A stretch of DNA of 64,000 nt from Prolixibacteraceae bacterium (GCA_025210775.1 JAOARB010000031.1:89022-153021); one strand, 5' to 3'. Numbered from the stretch's first letter, positions 29,169 through 38,397 are shown. Notes: a model not told the origin generated them from the letters alone. Translations and numbers: made by a program.

Positions 29169-30245
29169 TTATTTGCGATGATTTTTAAATCCTATTCTTC
29201 TTTTGTCCAACTCTTTCTGATAAGCGTGAGCATTAATCAAATGTTGACGATAGCTCTTCGCAAAAGCGTGATAACCATCAAAACTCTTGTTTGCACAGAA
29301 ATAGAAATATTTATGCTTGGTATAGTTAAGCACTGCATCCACAGCTTCAATAGAAGGGAAACAGATCGGTCCTGGAGGCAATCCTCTATATTTGTATGTA
29401 TTATATGGAGAATCGATCTTTAGATCCTGTTTTAAGATACGAGATATCGTAAAATCACCTAATGCAAACTTAATTGTAGGATCAGCTTGTAGAGGCCAGC
29501 CACTTCTCAATCTATTCATATAAACACCAGCCACTTTAGGCATCTCATCTACATGACGAACCTCTTCTTGTACAATAGAGGCTAGAGTCACCACTTCTAA
29601 CGGTGTTAATTTTGCATCTTTAGCCTTCTTGATTCTAGTGCTATTCCAAAAACGTTTATACTCTTTATACATTCTATCCACCCATTTATCAGGAGTAGAG
29701 GTCCAATAGATCTCATAACTATTAGGAATAAACATGGCAGGATAAGAGGCTCTTGTAAAGCCAAACGCTTTCATTTTAACCGTATCATTAACGGCCGTCA
29801 ATAACTGCAAAGAGTCAGCCATCAAATGTCTAGACACTTTCCCTGCAAGATCTGGGAAGAAACGTACATTATTAAAAGTAACCACTGCAGGAGTTTGATT
29901 TCCAGCAATCAGTTGGTTAACAAGATTGTTTCCTATCGTTCCTTTTTTAAGAGAATATTTACCTGGTTTGATATGTCCCGCAAGTTTCTTCTTTTTTGCT
30001 ATAAAATCAAATGCTTTAATATCCTTTAGAGCATCTTTCTGAAGGAGACTATCTCTCAAAGAATGAATGGTAGCGTCTTTACCAATATAAATATCGCACT
30101 CATTTTTTACGATAGGTTGGAAAACATATCCAAACATTTTATAAGCATATCCCCCAATACCAATAGCACATAACACTACAATAATGGCAATATTTCGTCC
30201 CATCTTAGGGCGAATTAATACTCGATTAGATTTCTCAATAACCAT
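29169..30245 (-). CDS. mltG: Endolytic murein transglycosylase MltG
   Basis: A 358-residue inner-membrane protein with one N-terminal helix (about residues 18-35) and a periplasmic YceG domain. The catalytic region is LASIVQEEVRHVDEMPKVAGVYMNRL, with the first Glu of QEE as the catalytic acid. DSPYNTYKYRGLPPGPICFPS is the family's second signature. MltG cleaves nascent glycan strands and ends peptidoglycan synthesis. It is the first gene of an mltG-prmA operon and divergent from the flavodiiron gene. In E. coli MltG is 340 residues, so the length is normal. Confidence 0.93.
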   Translation of the reverse strand: MVIEKSNRVLIRPKMGRNIAIIVVLCAIGIGGYAYKMFGYVFQPIVKNECDIYIGKDATIHSLRDSLLQKDALKDIKAFDFIAKKKKLAGHIKPGKYSLKKGTIGNNLVNQLIAGNQTPAVVTFNNVRFFPDLAGKVSRHLMADSLQLLTAVNDTVKMKAFGFTRASYPAMFIPNSYEIYWTSTPDKWVDRMYKEYKRFWNSTRIKKAKDAKLTPLEVVTLASIVQEEVRHVDEMPKVAGVYMNRLRSGWPLQADPTIKFALGDFTISRILKQDLKIDSPYNTYKYRGLPPGPICFPSIEAVDAVLNYTKHKYFYFCANKSFDGYHAFAKSYRQHLINAHAYQKELDKRRIGFKNHRK

Positions 30246-30450
30246 GATTATATCTATTTTCTTTTTGTTTTCTTTTTTTACAGGGTACGAAATTAACAGG
30301 AAAGGTCGGGTTCACCAAATAAAACAGACAATTCTAAATAAGGACAAACAAATCTTTATTCATGTTTTTTTACACAATTATTATTACCTTAGCCATGTCA
30401 ACATAAGCCCCACAATATGGCTTAGCATGTTTAATTTGAGATTATTATTT

Positions 30451-31641
30451 ATGCATCAAGTAAAAATATCCGACGACATCTTTTATGTAGGTGTGAACGA
30501 CAGAAAATCTGATCGATTTGAAAATTACTGGCCTCTTGACAAAGGGGTGGCCTATAATTCATACCTTATCGTAGATGAAAAAATAGCGTTACTGGACACC
30601 GTAGAACGGGCTTTTATTGATGAATACATCGACAATATAAAAACGATCATTGGAGATAGAGAAGTAGACTATCTTATTATCAATCATATGGAGCCAGATC
30701 ATTCTGGTGCTATTCGTGCTATCGTAAAAGAGTTCCCTAATATCACATTTGTAGGAAACAAGAAGACTTTCCCAATACTAAAAAGCTTCTATCAATCTTT
30801 CGAAAACACCATTGAGGTGAAAGATGGAGAATCTTTAAGTCTTGGTAAACACAACCTACAATTTCACACCATCCCAATGGTCCACTGGCCAGAGACAATG
30901 GTGACATACGAAACAACCACACAAACACTTTTCTCCGCAGATGCTTTTGGAAGCTTTGGAGCTCTTAATGGAGGAGTATTTGATGATGAATTAGATCTTT
31001 CTTATTATGAAGAAGAGATGATGAGATATTTCACCAATATCGTTGGTAAATATTGTCCACACACACAAAAGGCACTCAGAAAATTAGATGGTCTTGAGAT
31101 CAAAACCATTGCAGCACTTCACGGACCTATTTGGCGTTCTCATATCGATATGATTCTAGATAAATATGAGAAGTGGAGTACCTATCAATCTGAAAAGGGA
31201 GTTGTGATTGTATATGGAACCATGTATGGCAATACAGAAAAGATGGCCGATGCCATTGGTCGTCAATTAGCCGTACGAGGAATAAAGAATGTTCGTATCT
31301 ACGATGCATCTAAAACACATCCATCCTACATCATCTCAGACATCTTCAAATTTAAAGGTTTTATTGTTGGTAGTTGTGCCTACAACAATGAGATGTTTCC
31401 AACTGTTGAGACCCTAGTTCAGAAGATCAAACACATGGGTATCAAGAAGAAATGTTTAGGTGTTTTTGGATCCTTTACATGGAATGGTGGAGGGGTGAAA
31501 AACCTAATGAAATTTGCAGAAGACATCAAATGGGAAGTTGTTGGATCACCAGTAGAAGAGAAAGGTTCTCTAAAAGAGGATAAATTCCAACAATGTATCG
31601 ATCTAGCCAATGCGATGGCAGACCGACTAGAAGAAGAATAA
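30451..31641 (+). CDS. fprA: FprA-type flavodiiron protein
   Basis: A 396-residue cytoplasmic flavodiiron oxidase that reduces O2 to water and/or NO. The N-terminal metallo-beta-lactamase-like domain carries the diiron motif HMEPDH around residues 79-84, plus MVHWPETM and LHGPIW. The flavodoxin domain starts near 250 (YGTMYGNTEKMADAIGRQL). A longer frame begins at 30184, but this overlaps mltG on the other strand and has no homology; the ATG at 30451 (MHQVKISDDIFYVG) is the family start. Electron donor is probably rubredoxin or an NADH rubredoxin reductase, not present here. Suggests oxygen stress in an anaerobe or microaerophile. It ends in a bidirectional terminator. Confidence 0.93.
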   Translation: MHQVKISDDIFYVGVNDRKSDRFENYWPLDKGVAYNSYLIVDEKIALLDTVERAFIDEYIDNIKTIIGDREVDYLIINHMEPDHSGAIRAIVKEFPNITFVGNKKTFPILKSFYQSFENTIEVKDGESLSLGKHNLQFHTIPMVHWPETMVTYETTTQTLFSADAFGSFGALNGGVFDDELDLSYYEEEMMRYFTNIVGKYCPHTQKALRKLDGLEIKTIAALHGPIWRSHIDMILDKYEKWSTYQSEKGVVIVYGTMYGNTEKMADAIGRQLAVRGIKNVRIYDASKTHPSYIISDIFKFKGFIVGSCAYNNEMFPTVETLVQKIKHMGIKKKCLGVFGSFTWNGGGVKNLMKFAEDIKWEVVGSPVEEKGSLKEDKFQQCIDLANAMADRLEEE

Positions 31642-31663
31642 TTCTCTTCTTAAGATATAAAAT

Positions 31664-31704
31664 AATAAAGCGGGGCTACATCATAAATGTAGTCCCGCTT
31701 TATT
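31664..31704. terminator. Bidirectional terminator between convergent genes
   Basis: A near-perfect stem of about 16 bp (AATAAAGCGGGGCTACA with TGTAGTCCCGCTTTATT, one G bulge) with a 7-nt loop and T-rich ends. It serves fprA (+) and the DHOD-like gene (-). Confidence 0.8.
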
Positions 31705-31715
31705 TTACACACTCA

Positions 31716-32744
31716 TCATCCTTCGGTATGGGATGTAGAGATAGGATATTTTTTTGATACGGTAGTCGAATGAACCATAATATCGACATATCCCTTACGA
31801 GAATAGAGCGGTCTATTTTGTCTATTTTCAAAAGAGAGAGCTCCCTTAAAATCTTCTAACTTGTCATAATCCTTTTGAAACATCCACTCTTTAATCTCCC
31901 CTATCATCTGTGCAATATACTCTAGTTTATGTCGGTATATGGTACTAACCATCTGCACTGCATCAGCCCCCGAAAGAATCATCTTTAAAACATCATATCC
32001 ATTACGGACTCCACCAGCACCGATAAGGCCAGCAACAGTATTGGGATATATCTTACCAATAAAAGGGAAGACACGATGAGATATCGCCTCTGTAGTCACT
32101 TCCAAATCACAAAGAAGTTGTTCGTTCTGCGTATCGATATCGGGTAGCATAGGGTTACCAAAAAAGACCATGCCATCAACTCCAGAACGATCCAAACACT
32201 TAACATGATGCAGTAAATTAGTATAGAAAGGGCTCAATTTTACAGATACAGGTATAGAAACCACATTTTTAACTCTTTCGACGATCCTATATTGCTCTTG
32301 TTCTTTATGTCTAGAGCTATAGCTCCATGACAAATTAGGCATACTAAAATTAAGTTCAAGTCCTTTCACACCTTGTTCTTCTAATGCCTTAGCATAATAT
32401 TCCCAAGAATCCATATGCACACAATTAAGACTTCCTATCACAGGGATATCTAATCGTCTAACAAGATCACGAACGTTCGCCAAATGGGCATAGAGGTCTC
32501 CATGACGAACGAAAGGAAACATATTTCTTTTTTCATGTTGTTTTTTCTCAAACTTACGTTGTTGCACTTCCGTAGAATCTTTTATTTGGGCGACCTCCTC
32601 AAAAAGAGTAGGATAGATCACAGCTCCTATCCCATAAGGGACTGCATCCATAATTAAATTTGGTGATAAAGAAAGGTTAGAAGCCCCAATAACAAGAGGA
32701 GATTCAATGGGGATACCCATATATTTGGTTGACAAACTGATCAT
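31716..32744 (-). CDS. Dihydroorotate dehydrogenase-like FMN protein
   Basis: A 342-residue TIM-barrel FMN protein resembling class 1 dihydroorotate dehydrogenase. The N-terminal STKYMGIPIESPLVIGASNLS, the ELNFSMPN strand around residue 135, VKLSPFYTN and the phosphate-binding GAGGVRNGYD and GADAVQMVSTIY blocks are visible. Family members annotated 'dihydroorotate dehydrogenase-like' often coexist with a true PyrD in Bacteroidota and lie outside pyrimidine operons, as here. Whether it oxidises dihydroorotate or another substrate is open. It is on the minus strand, followed by a shared terminator, and has no operon partner; the ligase/acyltransferase gene lies 200 bases upstream with its own terminator. 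Confidence 0.82.
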   Translation of the reverse strand: MISLSTKYMGIPIESPLVIGASNLSLSPNLIMDAVPYGIGAVIYPTLFEEVAQIKDSTEVQQRKFEKKQHEKRNMFPFVRHGDLYAHLANVRDLVRRLDIPVIGSLNCVHMDSWEYYAKALEEQGVKGLELNFSMPNLSWSYSSRHKEQEQYRIVERVKNVVSIPVSVKLSPFYTNLLHHVKCLDRSGVDGMVFFGNPMLPDIDTQNEQLLCDLEVTTEAISHRVFPFIGKIYPNTVAGLIGAGGVRNGYDVLKMILSGADAVQMVSTIYRHKLEYIAQMIGEIKEWMFQKDYDKLEDFKGALSFENRQNRPLYSRKGYVDIMVHSTTVSKKYPISTSHTEG

Positions 32745-32893
32745 AAGCGCAGGTTTATTACGGTACGAATTATACTGGCATGTAATACACTATCTTTAAA
32801 TTATAACAAATAGGGCTTATGAAAGTTCAAAGAGGAGATATTATATGAACATAACGAGATAATGAATATAATAAACAGAAAAGTAAATGCATT

Positions 32894-32926
32894 AAAAAAG
32901 GGACAAGCCATACAGCAAGTCCCTTT
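32894..32926 (-). terminator. Terminator after ligase-acyltransferase gene
   Basis: An 8-bp stem (AAAGGGAC/GTCCCTTT) with a long loop, and T6 on the minus strand, 19 bases after the stop codon. Confidence 0.6.
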
Positions 32927-32944
32927 CTAATAATATATTGGGTA

Positions 32945-35419
32945 TTAATATACTCTTTCACTAATCAATTGCTTAACCTCTTTAGCAATCACTTTAGGTT
33001 CTTTATCTTCAGGATAATAAAGATCAAGAAACTCTACTTCGATTTTCTTAAATGGTTTAATAAACTTAGAACCACGAGGCATTGCACTATAGGCTCCACG
33101 AATAGCAACAGGTAAAATTGGCACATTTAACTCCTTACTCAAGATAGCAAAAGTAGTTTTAAATGACCCCACACTACCATCATGAGTACGCGTACCTTCA
33201 GGGAAGATGATTAATTTTTTCCCCTGTCTTAGCACCTCGGCCATCTTCTGAATAGACTCTTTAAGATCTTTACGAAGATCCATCACAATCACATTATTTC
33301 TATTGGCCATTCCTCTCAAGAAAGCATTATTAATATGCTCTTTCTTAGCATAGAAATAAGTCTCATTCATCGTTTTATTGTGGATATAGGAAGCCACCAA
33401 AAGACCATCAATAAAACTCTGATGGTTAGGAGCGATAATACAAGCACCTTCTGGCATCACATCCCTATTAATTCCACGAAGACGGAAATAAAATTTAAAG
33501 AAGAACTTACTCACCATACGAATAATATTGGTAGTAGGCCATGTCTTAGGAAGCGTTACATTAACGCGTTCTTTAAGCGTAGCCGACCAATTGATATTCT
33601 CCACTTTATGGAATAGTTTATTCTCTTTAATATGATCAACAAGTTTAGAGATAGAAGGAAATTTCAACAATTTATCTTCCTCAATCTTCACACCGAAGTT
33701 CTTCTCAATAAAATCAATCAGATTCAACTTGGCAAGAGAATCTAAAGCAATATCGAATTCCAAGTGGTGTTCAGGAAGTACTTCCATATCCACCTGTGCT
33801 TCAATGAAATTCTTTACAGCCTCATACTCCTTAGAGAACGTTTGAGTCTTAGCCTCTTTTGTATCCTCTTTAGGTTTATTCGCAGCATCTAAAAACTCTT
33901 CCAATTTATATCGTTGAATCTTACTTAATCGTGTTCTAGGTAGATCCGTATTGACAACAGTAAACTTCACAATACGTTTATAAGAAGCCACCGACTCATT
34001 GTATTTAGTAAAGACCTCCTCTTTAAAGAACTTATCTAGATCTTTCACTCCCTGACTACTCAAATAAGTATAGTTAGGAACCACAATCGCGTGCAACTGA
34101 TCTTGATACAGAATAACACCCGTCTCTTTTACACCTTCCGAAATAAGATCCAGTTTAGATTCTAGTTCGACAGGATTGATATTCTTTCCATTTGGAGTAA
34201 CGATAATCTCTTTTTTACGACCCGTAATAAAAAGAAAACCATTCTCATCCATATGCCCTAAATCGCCTGTATGCAGCCATCCATCTTTTAGAACTTCAGC
34301 AGTCTCTTCTGGTCGATTATAATATCCTTTCATGATATTTCGTCCCTTCGCGAGAATTTCTCCCTCTTCGAAACGAATTTGAATTCCTTGAAGTGCTTCA
34401 CCAGGACTACCAGTAACAATACGACCTGGACGGGTAAAAGTAATCATTGGAGAAGACTCCGTCATACCATATCCTTCTAATATCTCAAATCCCATTGCTC
34501 TCCAGAAAGCACCCACTTCAGGAGAAAGGGCAGCTCCACCAGCAATCATATAAGTTAAATGACCTCCCAGATTATCATGTACCTTTTTAAATACACGCTT
34601 AGAGAAAGCCTTTGAATTCAATTTCTTTGCAAGACGATATAGGAACATTGCAATCTTCGATTGCTCCATCTTTTTGATCACTCCTTTATACATGATCTCG
34701 TAAAGACGAGGCACACCAATAATAAGATTAACTTTGTTATCTTTTAGCGTATCTACCAAATCGCTAGGTTGCATTGATGGCGTAACAACAATCGTTCCTC
34801 CAGAAGCCAATGGGATCAACATAGATCCTCCCAATGGGAAAATATGGTGCAGCGGAAGGAGCAATAAGGACTCCATATCCTCAGTATAGATAGGAACACC
34901 CTCTGTAACAGCCCACACATTAGCCTCCAAGTTTGTATAACTCAACATTACACCTTTAGGTGAACCTGTCGTTCCTGAAGTATAGATGATTACAGCCGTA
35001 TCTTCCATATCTCTTGGATCTGGCCAATCTTCTCTTTCCGAAACGACTTTCTCTTTATCCAATTCATCAAAGACAATCACCTTTGGTGTATATGAACATT
35101 GAGCAATAGATTCTAGAAGCACCGCTTTAAGATCAGAACTAGTAAAGATTACTTCAGGCTTCGAATCATTCAAAACATAAGTAACATCACTTACTGTCGA
35201 CATATAGTCAATAGGCACAGCCGTGGCATGATTTCTCCAAGCAGCATAAAAAGCGTAAATCCATTCTGGACGATTCTCAGAGAATATCGCAACATTCTCT
35301 ACCCTTTCATTACTAAACAGATCAGCATATCCGTGGATATTTTTTATCATTTGACGATAACTAATAGTTTCCTTATTGGTCACTATTGCTCTTCGTTCAA
35401 GATTATTTAATTTAATCAT
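32945..35419 (-). CDS. Acyl-CoA/ACP synthetase - ACP - acyltransferase fusion (Aas-like)
   Basis: An 824-residue trifunctional protein. Residues 1-510 form an adenylate-forming ligase (IYTSGTTGSPKGV near 148, GYGMTESSP, GWLHTGDLGHMDENG, GRKKEIIV). An acyl-carrier domain follows with the phosphopantetheine Ser in ALDSLAKL near 558. A PlsC acyltransferase domain covers about 640-824 with NHQSFIDG (HX4D) near 663 and FPEGTRTHDGS near 735. The order is the reverse of E. coli Aas. It probably activates a fatty acid, loads its own carrier and transfers it to a lysophospholipid, recycling lipids at the membrane. The frame opens 29 codons upstream, but MIKLNNLERRA at 35419 is the better start. Monocistronic. 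Confidence 0.85.
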   Translation of the reverse strand: MIKLNNLERRAIVTNKETISYRQMIKNIHGYADLFSNERVENVAIFSENRPEWIYAFYAAWRNHATAVPIDYMSTVSDVTYVLNDSKPEVIFTSSDLKAVLLESIAQCSYTPKVIVFDELDKEKVVSEREDWPDPRDMEDTAVIIYTSGTTGSPKGVMLSYTNLEANVWAVTEGVPIYTEDMESLLLLPLHHIFPLGGSMLIPLASGGTIVVTPSMQPSDLVDTLKDNKVNLIIGVPRLYEIMYKGVIKKMEQSKIAMFLYRLAKKLNSKAFSKRVFKKVHDNLGGHLTYMIAGGAALSPEVGAFWRAMGFEILEGYGMTESSPMITFTRPGRIVTGSPGEALQGIQIRFEEGEILAKGRNIMKGYYNRPEETAEVLKDGWLHTGDLGHMDENGFLFITGRKKEIIVTPNGKNINPVELESKLDLISEGVKETGVILYQDQLHAIVVPNYTYLSSQGVKDLDKFFKEEVFTKYNESVASYKRIVKFTVVNTDLPRTRLSKIQRYKLEEFLDAANKPKEDTKEAKTQTFSKEYEAVKNFIEAQVDMEVLPEHHLEFDIALDSLAKLNLIDFIEKNFGVKIEEDKLLKFPSISKLVDHIKENKLFHKVENINWSATLKERVNVTLPKTWPTTNIIRMVSKFFFKFYFRLRGINRDVMPEGACIIAPNHQSFIDGLLVASYIHNKTMNETYFYAKKEHINNAFLRGMANRNNVIVMDLRKDLKESIQKMAEVLRQGKKLIIFPEGTRTHDGSVGSFKTTFAILSKELNVPILPVAIRGAYSAMPRGSKFIKPFKKIEVEFLDLYYPEDKEPKVIAKEVKQLISERVY

Positions 35420-35527
35420 ATTTAATTCCCTTCTTTCACATCGAAACCATACACTCTTCTCAATACTTAATCCTGCACATGGTAATAATATGCCAAAGTT
35501 AAGCATTGTTCAACAAACGGCTAAGAA

Positions 35528-36172
35528 CTAACCGAACAAATCGGTCGAAAGCTTCATTATCATAGGAAGAATGTTTAGTGAAAAATACACAAACAATGGC
35601 ACCAACAGTGTGAGAACGATACCATTAAAAACAGAAATCACAGCAACTTCTTTTCCTGAATATTTTGTAATTATCGGCAATGTTGTGTCCATCGATGCAG
35701 CACCTCCTGACGCAATTCCTGCAAAACGACCGAAATAGCGCACATAAAAAGGAACAAAGATAAGCGTGGTTAGTTCTCTGATAATGTTAGAAAGTAATGC
35801 GATAGTACCTAATGCCTCACCTTTGGCTTTGGTAATTAAAATAGACGAAAGGCTATAATAACCTAAGCCTGAACCAACAGCGGCACCTTCATCAAAGGAG
35901 ATATGAGAAAGAAAAAGAGAGACAATGGCAGCTCCAAAGATAGAGCCCACTGCAATCAACATAGGCACAGTTAAAATCTTATAACTCATCGACTTAATCA
36001 AATCCCAAGAAGAACTATCTGCACCGACACCAATACCTACAACAAACAAGAGACACATTAAAACATATTCACTAATATGATCCATTGGCAATTTATCTAA
36101 TGGTAACCATCCGTAAACGCCTAAGACTACACCTGCTGCAAAAAAACATAATATAACTACAGTACCTTTCAT
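35528..36172 (-). CDS. lysO: LysO-family lysine exporter, C-terminal subunit
   Basis: A 214-residue membrane protein with about six helices, matching the C-terminal, larger part of LysO (YbjE, DUF340), the L-lysine exporter of E. coli. Blocks include VVGIGVGADSSSWDL, GSGLGYYSLSS and ASMDTTLPIITKYSGKE, which hold the conserved charged residues of the family. In E. coli LysO is one protein of about 300 residues; here the N-terminal part is encoded by a separate upstream gene. Separation of the halves is seen in many Bacteroidota. The gap of 95 bases between the two genes contains a hairpin and a T run, which may limit expression of this subunit. Confidence 0.85.
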   Translation of the reverse strand: MKGTVVILCFFAAGVVLGVYGWLPLDKLPMDHISEYVLMCLLFVVGIGVGADSSSWDLIKSMSYKILTVPMLIAVGSIFGAAIVSLFLSHISFDEGAAVGSGLGYYSLSSILITKAKGEALGTIALLSNIIRELTTLIFVPFYVRYFGRFAGIASGGAASMDTTLPIITKYSGKEVAVISVFNGIVLTLLVPLFVYFSLNILPMIMKLSTDLFG

Positions 36173-36213
36173 TATACCTCAAATAAAATAAAGTGGATTT
36201 AAAAAAAAGAATA

Positions 36214-36253
36214 ACAAGAAGTGTTTTCAATATTAGGAGGGGACACTTCTTTT
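36214..36253 (-). terminator. Hairpin plus T run between the two lysO genes
   Basis: A 9-bp stem (AAGAAGTGT at 36216-36224 with ACACTTCTT at 36243-36251). On the minus strand it is followed six bases later by a T8 run. It lies inside the transcription unit, so it may be an attenuator rather than a final terminator. Confidence 0.5.
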
Positions 36254-36267
36254 ACATTTAACTATTT

Positions 36268-36534
36268 TTAGGAGAAAAATTTACGTTCAACAAATCGAAC
36301 ACAAAGAATACTACCCAAAATAGAGCCCAAACTTAAGACCAATGCATCCCAACCTAGAGACATTAGGTTTGATATAATCTTCTCATCGGCACCCACCCCA
36401 TATCCTAACACAAAAAGGAGTAAAAAGATAGACAAAGTGGTAAGTTTGTTATTAACAGAAATAATTTTTGTTTTATTTCTTAGAAGGTGACCTAAAACCA
36501 TTCCTAGCGCCATGATAAAAATCAAAAACAACAT
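36268..36534 (-). CDS. LysO-family exporter, N-terminal subunit
   Basis: An 88-residue protein with three hydrophobic helices matching the N-terminal portion of LysO. It contains FVLGYGVGADEKIISNL, a signature repeated in the C-terminal subunit (GIGVGADSS). The frame opens at a TTG 25 codons upstream (36609), but the ATG at 36534 (MLFLIFIMALGM) is the more natural start and fits the family. It probably forms the exporter together with the downstream subunit. Divergent from dnaX. Confidence 0.75.
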   Translation of the reverse strand: MLFLIFIMALGMVLGHLLRNKTKIISVNNKLTTLSIFLLLFVLGYGVGADEKIISNLMSLGWDALVLSLGSILGSILCVRFVERKFFS

Positions 36535-36686
36535 AGACCAAAAAATTAGAATGAGACAAAATATTTTAAGCTTATTAATTGAGACAAAGTAAATAATAAA
36601 ATAGATCAAAACAGCCTTTATTTAGCCTAACTGAATATAAAACGATATTTTTTAACAAATGCCCAATACACTTGCGTCAAAATTTA

Positions 36687-36694
36687 TATCTTTG
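36687..36694 (+). promoter_or_regulatory. Candidate -7 element TATCTTTG of dnaX
   Basis: An exact TAnnTTTG match 37 bases before the dnaX ATG. No good -33 TTTG at the normal distance. Confidence 0.4.
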
Positions 36695-36731
36695 GCACGA
36701 AAGACAATGATTTAAGGATTGAAAAATAGAT

Positions 36732-37841
36732 ATGGAAAACTTTATCGTTTCTGCACGAAAATATAGACCCGGCACCTTTTCCTCTGTTGTAGGACAGGAA
36801 GCTATTACTAGCACACTAAAGAATGCAATTCGAACAGAGCACCTAGCTCATGCTTATCTTTTCTGTGGACCTAGAGGGGTTGGTAAAACAACATGTGCAC
36901 GGCTATTTGCAAAAACGATTAATTGTCAAAATCTAACCGAAGATTTTGAGCCATGTGGAATGTGTGAAAGCTGTAGTTCTTTTGCTGAAAACCGTTCATA
37001 TAACATTCATGAATTAGATGCTGCATCCAACAACTCTGTTGAAGATATTCGTTCTCTAAACGAACAAGTAAGGATTCCTCCTCAAATAGGGAAATATAGC
37101 GTTTATATTATTGATGAGGTTCATATGCTATCTCAAAGTGCATTTAACGCCTTTCTGAAGACACTAGAAGAGCCACCTGCACATGCTATCTTTGTTTTGG
37201 CAACGACAGAAAAGCATAAGATCTTAGCTACAATTCTTTCTCGTTGTCAGATCTTTGACTTCAATAGAATGGAGATCAAAGATATCGAAGGACATCTTCA
37301 AAACATTGCAAAATTAGAGTCGATCCAATTAGAAGAAGACGCTGCAAACATCATTGCCCAGAAGGCAGATGGTGCAATGCGTGACGCTTTATCTATCTTC
37401 GATCAAGTAGTAAGTTTCTGTGGAAAGGAAGTTACTTACGAAAAGGTATTAGAGAACCTTAACGTTCTAGACTACGACTACTATTTCAAACTCGTAGACC
37501 ATTTTCTTGAAGCCGACTACCTTCAATCGATGCTTATCTTTAACGAGATACAATCGAAGGGATTCGAAGGACAGCACTTCATCGGAGGTCTTGCCAGACA
37601 TTTTCGCGATCTTATGGTTGCTAGCGATGCTGTTACCATTAAACTTTTAGAGGTAAGTAACAAAATCAAAGAACTATACAAGGAGCAAGCATCCAAATGT
37701 TCTCAACCTTTTCTTATCGAAGGGCTTAAAATTGTTGCAGACGCGGATTTCCAATACAAAGCCGCAACAAACAAGCGCCTACACATTGAATTGGCACTTA
37801 TTAAATTGGCACAACTAGATGCCAAACTAAAAAAAAAATGA
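36732..37841 (+). CDS. dnaX: DNA polymerase III gamma/tau (gamma form, in-frame product)
   Basis: The zero-frame product is 369 residues: the clamp-loader AAA+ ATPase. It has Walker A GPRGVGKTTCARLF near residue 45, the zinc module (CGMCESCSS, first Cys C64-like), DEVHMLS Walker B, sensor 1 ATTEKHKIL and SRCQIF, and a C-terminal collar domain ending LAQLDAKLKKK. The frame stops at TGA immediately after a run of ten A (37829-37838). The length fits ATPase domains I-III only, that is, the gamma form. The downstream frame continues with a tau-like tail. It loads the sliding clamp onto primed DNA. It is divergent from lysO and shares the tail gene next. Confidence 0.92.
   Translation: MENFIVSARKYRPGTFSSVVGQEAITSTLKNAIRTEHLAHAYLFCGPRGVGKTTCARLFAKTINCQNLTEDFEPCGMCESCSSFAENRSYNIHELDAASNNSVEDIRSLNEQVRIPPQIGKYSVYIIDEVHMLSQSAFNAFLKTLEEPPAHAIFVLATTEKHKILATILSRCQIFDFNRMEIKDIEGHLQNIAKLESIQLEEDAANIIAQKADGAMRDALSIFDQVVSFCGKEVTYEKVLENLNVLDYDYYFKLVDHFLEADYLQSMLIFNEIQSKGFEGQHFIGGLARHFRDLMVASDAVTIKLLEVSNKIKELYKEQASKCSQPFLIEGLKIVADADFQYKAATNKRLHIELALIKLAQLDAKLKKK
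37829..37838 (+). promoter_or_regulatory. dnaX: A10 tract at the gamma/tau junction (candidate slippage site)
   Basis: Ten consecutive A. Loss of one A (or gain of two) in mRNA would join the 369-residue frame to the following frame, giving a product of about 554 residues. Slippage on an A run at this junction is known for Thermus dnaX. A frameshift mutation or a homopolymer sequencing error would look the same. Confidence 0.55.
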
Positions 37842-38397
37842 TGGCGACTCAATAGACGACATAGACTATGACTCTTTGGCTCCGATGTTTATCAAAGCTT
37901 CCAATACGAAGAATACAAAAACGGAGTCAAAGAAAGAAGAGACCCCAGCACCCAAAAAGACAATAAGAAAAACGGTTCGTATCACAGAGGTCCCAACGGC
38001 ATCGCCCCAAAAACAAGTAAACGAACCGACACAACAGTACCACGCCTCCTCTTTCCAACTAAATCAAGAAAGTGTAGAAAACATTTGGAAAGAGATAATG
38101 GGAAAACTTGACGAGCCAACACACTTGGTTTTTTTCCAAACCTACACTCCTGCACTTGTAGGAGAGCATCAATTACATCTTAATGTTGCTAGTAAAGATG
38201 CCGATAATGCGAAAGCACTTCATGCTCGAATAGAAAAATATTTCAAAGCAAAGACACACCTTCCAATAAGTGTAGGCCTTACTATATCTGAAGGAAGTGA
38301 GGAAGAAAAAGAACGCCATCGTATTCTAAAAGAGATGATAACAGAAAACAGTTCTATTCAGGAATTAATTCAAAATCTAAACTTAACATTCGAATAA
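37840..38397 (+). CDS. dnaX: DnaX tau-specific C-terminal region in +1 frame
   Basis: This frame is open from just after the A10 tract (DGDSIDDIDYDSLAPM at its start) to a TAA at 38397, about 185 residues. The first 80 residues are a linker rich in Lys, Thr, Pro and Gln (KKEETPAPKK). Residues about 90-185 are a compact domain (NIWKEIMGKL, LHLNVASKDADNA) of the kind that ends tau in Bacteroidota, used to bind the polymerase and helicase. There is no ATG near the beginning (TTG 37876, ATG 37885), so it is not a normal independent gene. I infer it is expressed as the C-terminus of a fused tau. Confidence 0.7.
   Translation, partial: DGDSIDDIDYDSLAPMFIKASNTKNTKTESKKEETPAPKKTIRKTVRITEVPTASPQKQVNEPTQQYHASSFQLNQESVENIWKEIMGKLDEPTHLVFFQTYTPALVGEHQLHLNVASKDADNAKALHARIEKYFKAKTHLPISVGLTISEGSEEEKERHRILKEMITENSSIQELIQNLNLTFE

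Noticed and set aside
30184..30450. N-terminal extension of the flavodiiron frame
   Set aside because: It overlaps the start of mltG on the other strand and has no homology to the family; MHQVKISDD at 30451 matches.
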